DNA of 64,000 bases from Hymenobacter sp. PAMC 26628 (GTDB taxonomy: Bacteria > Bacteroidota > Bacteroidia > Cytophagales > Hymenobacteraceae). The notes beneath the pieces are model-generated. The model was not told where the DNA came from. It made no database searches and saw only the letters and a program-made list of their open reading frames with translations. The position numbers and the translations under genes were made by a program. The DNA lies in NCBI RefSeq assembly GCF_001562275.1, contig NZ_CP014304.1:1302001-1366000 (forward strand), given 5' to 3'. This document shows, one piece after another, positions 60,949-64,000 of this stretch (position 1 is the first letter of the stretch; every line of letters begins with the position of its first letter).

Positions 60949-61410
60949 ATGCACCTGCTCTCCGGCGAATACGAATGCAAGCTCGACCCCAAGGGGCGGC
61001 TCGTGCTCCCGGCCAAGGTGAAGGGCAACCTGCCCGACGAGTCGGGCAACCAGCTGGTACTCGTGCGTGGTTTCGAGCCCTGCCTGGTGTTGTACCCCCG
61101 GGCCGCCTGGCGCGTCATCCACGACAAAGTGATGGCCCTCGACGAGTTTAACGAGGAGTACCGGCAGTTCCAGCGCAACTTTTTTCGGGGCATGACGGAA
61201 GTGGAGCTAGACAGCATCAGCCGCTTTATGCTGCCGCGCACCATGCTGCGCTACGCCGGCATCGAGAAAGAAGCCATCGTGGTGGGCCTGGGCAACCGCT
61301 GCGAAATTTGGGACCCCGCTCGTTACGAGGAGTTCCTGATCAAAGACCAACAGACCTTTAGCCAACAGGCCCAGAAATTTTTGGCCACCGACCCCGCCCT
61401 GGCCTTTTGA
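60949..61410 (+). CDS. mraZ: Division/cell wall cluster transcriptional repressor MraZ
   Basis: A 153-residue protein with two AbrB-like SpoVT domains. The first has GEYECKLDPKGRLVLPAKVK (about residues 6-25) and the second RFMLPRTMLRYAGIEKEAIV. ATG at 60949 fits the family length. It binds TGG-type repeats upstream of its own operon and represses it. It overlaps rsmH by one base, starting the division and cell wall cluster. Confidence 0.95.
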   Translation: MHLLSGEYECKLDPKGRLVLPAKVKGNLPDESGNQLVLVRGFEPCLVLYPRAAWRVIHDKVMALDEFNEEYRQFQRNFFRGMTEVELDSISRFMLPRTMLRYAGIEKEAIVVGLGNRCEIWDPARYEEFLIKDQQTFSQQAQKFLATDPALAF

Positions 61411-62336
61411 TGATGGAACCGCGCCCCAACGATACCGCCTACCACCGCCCCGTGCTGCTGGCCGAATGCCTGGCCGGGCTCGACGTGCAGCCCGGCGGCC
61501 GCTACGTGGACGTGACGTTTGGCGGCGGCGGCCACTCGGCGCGCCTGCTTGAGCGCCTCACCACCGGCCACCTCTACAGCTTCGATCAAGACGCGGACGC
61601 CGAGGCCGAAGCCGCTCGCCTGGCGCGGCCGCAGTTCACCTTCGTGCGGGCCAACTTCCGCGACCTGGCCGCCGAGCTGCGCCGCCGCGACGCCCTGCCC
61701 GTGGACGGCCTGCTGGCCGACCTGGGCGTGAGCTCGCACCAGTTCGACACGCCGGAACGGGGCTTTTCGACCCGCTTCGACGGACCTCTCGACATGCGCA
61801 TGGATACCGACGGGGGCCCCACGGCCGCCGACGTGCTCAACGACTACAAAGAAGCCGACCTGCACCGCATCTTCGGCATGTACGGCGAAGTGACCAACGC
61901 CCGCACCCTGGCGGCCACCGTGGTGCAGGGCCGCCGCGGCCGTCCGCTGGCCACCATCCAAGAGTTGAAAACGGCCATCCAGAGCGTGATGCCGCGCGGC
62001 AAAGAGAACAAGTATTTGGCCCAGGTTTTCCAGGCTTTGCGCATCGAGGTGAACCAGGAAATGGACGCTTTGCAGGAAATGCTGCTGCAAACGGCCGAGG
62101 TGCTGCGCCCCGGCGGCCGGCTGGTGGTGCTCAGCTACCACTCGCTGGAAGACCGGCTGGCCAAGAATTTTATTGGCAAGGGGAAGTTTTTTGGGGAGGT
62201 AGAAAAGGACTTTTTCGGCCACGAAACCAAGCCGTTCACCGCCCTCAACCGCCGTCCCGAGGAGGCCTCGGCCGAGGAAGTGGCCCTGAACAGCCGCGCC
62301 CGCAGTGCTAAATTGCGGGTTGCAGTGCGAAATTAA
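61410..62336 (+). CDS. rsmH: 16S rRNA (cytosine(1402)-N(4))-methyltransferase
   Basis: A 308-residue protein of the RsmH/MraW family. Motifs are YHRPVLLAECLAGL, VDVTFGGGGHSARLL (SAM binding, about residues 32-48), LADLGVSSHQFD and VLSYHSLEDRL near the end. It methylates C1402 of 16S rRNA. The start at 61410 overlaps the mraZ stop; a second in-frame ATG follows at 61413. Second gene of the dcw cluster. Confidence 0.95.
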   Translation: MMEPRPNDTAYHRPVLLAECLAGLDVQPGGRYVDVTFGGGGHSARLLERLTTGHLYSFDQDADAEAEAARLARPQFTFVRANFRDLAAELRRRDALPVDGLLADLGVSSHQFDTPERGFSTRFDGPLDMRMDTDGGPTAADVLNDYKEADLHRIFGMYGEVTNARTLAATVVQGRRGRPLATIQELKTAIQSVMPRGKENKYLAQVFQALRIEVNQEMDALQEMLLQTAEVLRPGGRLVVLSYHSLEDRLAKNFIGKGKFFGEVEKDFFGHETKPFTALNRRPEEASAEEVALNSRARSAKLRVAVRN

Positions 62337-62470
62337 GTAGAAGAAGCAGCGTTGTTGGGAGGAGGTATTTTAGCGTAAACAATTTTTAATCAATAAGTTG
62401 AGTTTAGTAGGTGGCTGTTGCGGGGTGTTGCCCGGCGGGCCGCCTTGTCCTTTCGCCTTTCCGCCACCGC

Positions 62471-63346
62471 ATGGCTGCCAATACTTATAAACCTACCGAA
62501 GCGCCGCGCCGCGCCAACGTGCCCCGGGCCCCCGAGCCGGCGCCCGGGCCCCCGCCTGCGCCGGCCGCCGTTGCGCCGGAGCCCGTGGTGGAGGCCCCGC
62601 GCCCGCGCGCGGCGGCTCCCGAGCGCCCCGCCCCACCGCCCCGCCCGCCGCGCGTGCCCCGCACGTGGAGCTTGTTTTCGGTCTTTGACCGGATGACGAG
62701 CGTGGACGGGCTCTTCCGCGAGGGCTTGCCGGTGCGCTACCTGCCGCACCTACTGTTCGTGATGTTCCTCACGCTGCTCTACATTGGCAACACGCACTAC
62801 GGCAACCGCATGAGCCGCAACATCCAGCGCCTCAAGCAGGAAACTGAGGACTTGCGCGCTGACTACACCACGCTGAAATCGGACTACATGGAGGCCAGTA
62901 AGCAGAGCGAGGTGGCCCGCAAAGTAGCGGCCTTCGGGCTGGTCGAAAGCTCGTCGCCGCCCTTCCGCATCCAGGTACCGGCCGGCCACCTCGATGCTGC
63001 GGCGCTGGAACTCATGCCCGTGCTGACGGCCGACACGCTGGCGGCCCGTGCGGGCCGCGATTCGCTGGCGGCCCAGCGGGCCGACGCTTTGGCTGGCCGC
63101 CGCCGCTACGCCAGCTCGGGCACCGAAGGCGAACCCGAAATCGCCGCCGCTATCCCCGAAGACTCGCTGGCCGCCGCGACGCCCGCACCAGTGCGCCGGG
63201 CCCCTAAGTTGCTGATGAAGAAGACCAAGGCCAAAACAGCCCGTAAGCCCGACGATAATAAATTAGTTAAAAAAAGTACAAAGAGTACAACCGAGCACAA
63301 GAAGCAAGCTGCTCGTACCCAACTCACTACCTCCCACCGTCGATGA
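62471..63346 (+). CDS. ftsL: FtsL-like cell division protein with extended termini
   Basis: A 291-residue protein. Residues 1-75 are Pro/Ala-rich and probably disordered. One membrane helix lies at about residues 92-112 (HLLFVMFLTLLYIGNTHYG). A coiled coil (about 115-150, IQRLKQETEDLRADYTTLK) follows, then a long basic, Ala/Lys-rich tail. The membrane helix and coiled coil are the FtsL core; ordinary FtsL proteins are about 100-120 residues. The tail is probably disordered. The position between rsmH and ftsI is the family's usual place. It overlaps ftsI by ATGA. Confidence 0.8.
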   Translation: MAANTYKPTEAPRRANVPRAPEPAPGPPPAPAAVAPEPVVEAPRPRAAAPERPAPPPRPPRVPRTWSLFSVFDRMTSVDGLFREGLPVRYLPHLLFVMFLTLLYIGNTHYGNRMSRNIQRLKQETEDLRADYTTLKSDYMEASKQSEVARKVAAFGLVESSSPPFRIQVPAGHLDAAALELMPVLTADTLAARAGRDSLAAQRADALAGRRRYASSGTEGEPEIAAAIPEDSLAAATPAPVRRAPKLLMKKTKAKTARKPDDNKLVKKSTKSTTEHKKQAARTQLTTSHRR

Positions 63347-64000
63347 AAGGCAGCGTTAAAAAGTCGATTGTGACGCGGGTGCGGCTGGCCTTTTTGGGGG
63401 TGGCCGTCTTCTCGGGCCTCATCTTGTGGAAGGCCACGCGCATCCAGTTTCAGGAGGGCGCCAAGTGGCGGGCCCTGGAGCAGGAGCGGCGCATCAGCTA
63501 CCAGCCGGTACCGGCTACGCGGGGCAATATCTTCTCCGACAACGAGAGCATTATGGCTACCTCGCTGCCCTTCTACCGAGTGGCCTGGGATCCAGCCGTG
63601 GTGGAAGAAGCTGTGTTTCAGGCCGGGGTCGATTCATTAGCCTGGCAGCTGTCGCACTTCTTCGGCGACCGCACCAAGCAGGAGTACAAGCAGCGCCTCA
63701 CCAACGCCCGCCGCGCCAAGGAACCGGCCCTGCGCTACATCCGCCTGAACTCGCGCCAAATCAACTTTCAAGAGAAAAAGCTACTGGCCCAGTGGCCCAT
63801 TTTCCGGGCGAAGCGCAACCGCGGCGGCGCCATTTTCGAGAAGGTGGACAAGCGGTTCCGGCCGTTTGGGGGCCTGGCGCAGCGCACGGTGGGCTTCGTG
63901 AACGAGCAGCAGCACGGCGCGGGCCTGGAGTTCACCTTCGGGCCCAGCCTGGCGGGTAAGGCCGGCGAGGCGCTGTTTGAGCGCGTACCGGGCGGCGTGA
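63343..64000 (+). CDS. ftsI: Penicillin-binding protein (FtsI/PBP3), N-terminal part
   Basis: The window ends inside this gene; 219 residues are visible, beginning with an N-terminal membrane anchor (RVRLAFLGVAVFSGLILWKA, about residues 12-31). The pedestal domain follows, with the conserved ATRGNIFSDNESIMATS motif (about 57-73) and RTVGFV further on. The transpeptidase motifs lie beyond the window. FtsI cross-links septal peptidoglycan. It overlaps the FtsL-like gene by four bases. Confidence 0.9.
   Translation, partial: MKGSVKKSIVTRVRLAFLGVAVFSGLILWKATRIQFQEGAKWRALEQERRISYQPVPATRGNIFSDNESIMATSLPFYRVAWDPAVVEEAVFQAGVDSLAWQLSHFFGDRTKQEYKQRLTNARRAKEPALRYIRLNSRQINFQEKKLLAQWPIFRAKRNRGGAIFEKVDKRFRPFGGLAQRTVGFVNEQQHGAGLEFTFGPSLAGKAGEALFERVPGGV

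Overview
The window looks like a chromosomal segment of a GC-rich pigmented Bacteroidota, most probably Hymenobacter or a close Cytophagales relative. The reasons are a type IX secretion (T9SS) sorting-domain protein, a xanthophyll gene set (crtZ, crtI, crtB, crtW, ispH), TAnnTTTG-type promoter boxes, a Bacteroidota-style tyrosine integrase and very high third-position GC. The assignment rests on family recognition, not on a database match.

Bases 1 to about 32,680 are the right-hand part of a tailed-phage prophage; its left end and its replication and control genes lie outside the window. The integrase (minus strand, 31.3-32.5 kb) sits next to the 3' end of a tRNA-Leu(CAA), the presumed attachment site. 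Plus-strand virion genes come in blocks: tail fibre and a GH172-like tail protein (0-4.8 kb); capsid protease-scaffold, major capsid protein and a tail-tube-like protein (7.2-10.4 kb); terminase (10.5-14 kb); portal, connector and a five-gene lysis cassette (14.5-19.3 kb); a secreted T9SS-like protein (19.4-20.3 kb); tail genes and tape measure (20.4-28.9 kb). Six blocks begin with the same cassette: usually a stem-loop terminator, then TGTCCTTTTT, exactly 16 bp, and a GGGANTTTTG-like box. I read this as a phage promoter family. Three minus-strand cargo genes (acyltransferase and two membrane proteins, 5.0-7.1 kb) interrupt the virion genes. An AT-rich segment at 29.0-31.2 kb carries two proteins with HEPN-type R-x4-H motifs flanking a serine recombinase; it is the best candidate for an undescribed defence or immunity module.

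From the tRNA rightwards the DNA is ordinary chromosome: hscB; an RND efflux operon (adaptor lipoprotein, pump, outer-membrane channel with a Gly-Thr microsatellite); an IS4-like insertion sequence with a 7-bp target duplication; an HSL-type esterase; a SAM hydroxide adenosyltransferase; phoH; a GNAT acetyltransferase; comEC; an enoyl-CoA hydratase.

Bases 48.2-59.3 kb hold the carotenoid region: crtZ, an ECF sigma factor, crtI, crtB and a small secreted protein, then a T9SS surface protein and a carboxypeptidase-regulatory-like protein, then ispH and crtW. No lycopene cyclase is present. After a minus-strand SGNH hydrolase, the window ends in the division and cell-wall cluster mraZ, rsmH, ftsL-like, ftsI (cut by the window end). 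Upstream of mraZ are three TGG repeats at exact 10-bp spacing beside a textbook Bacteroidota promoter.
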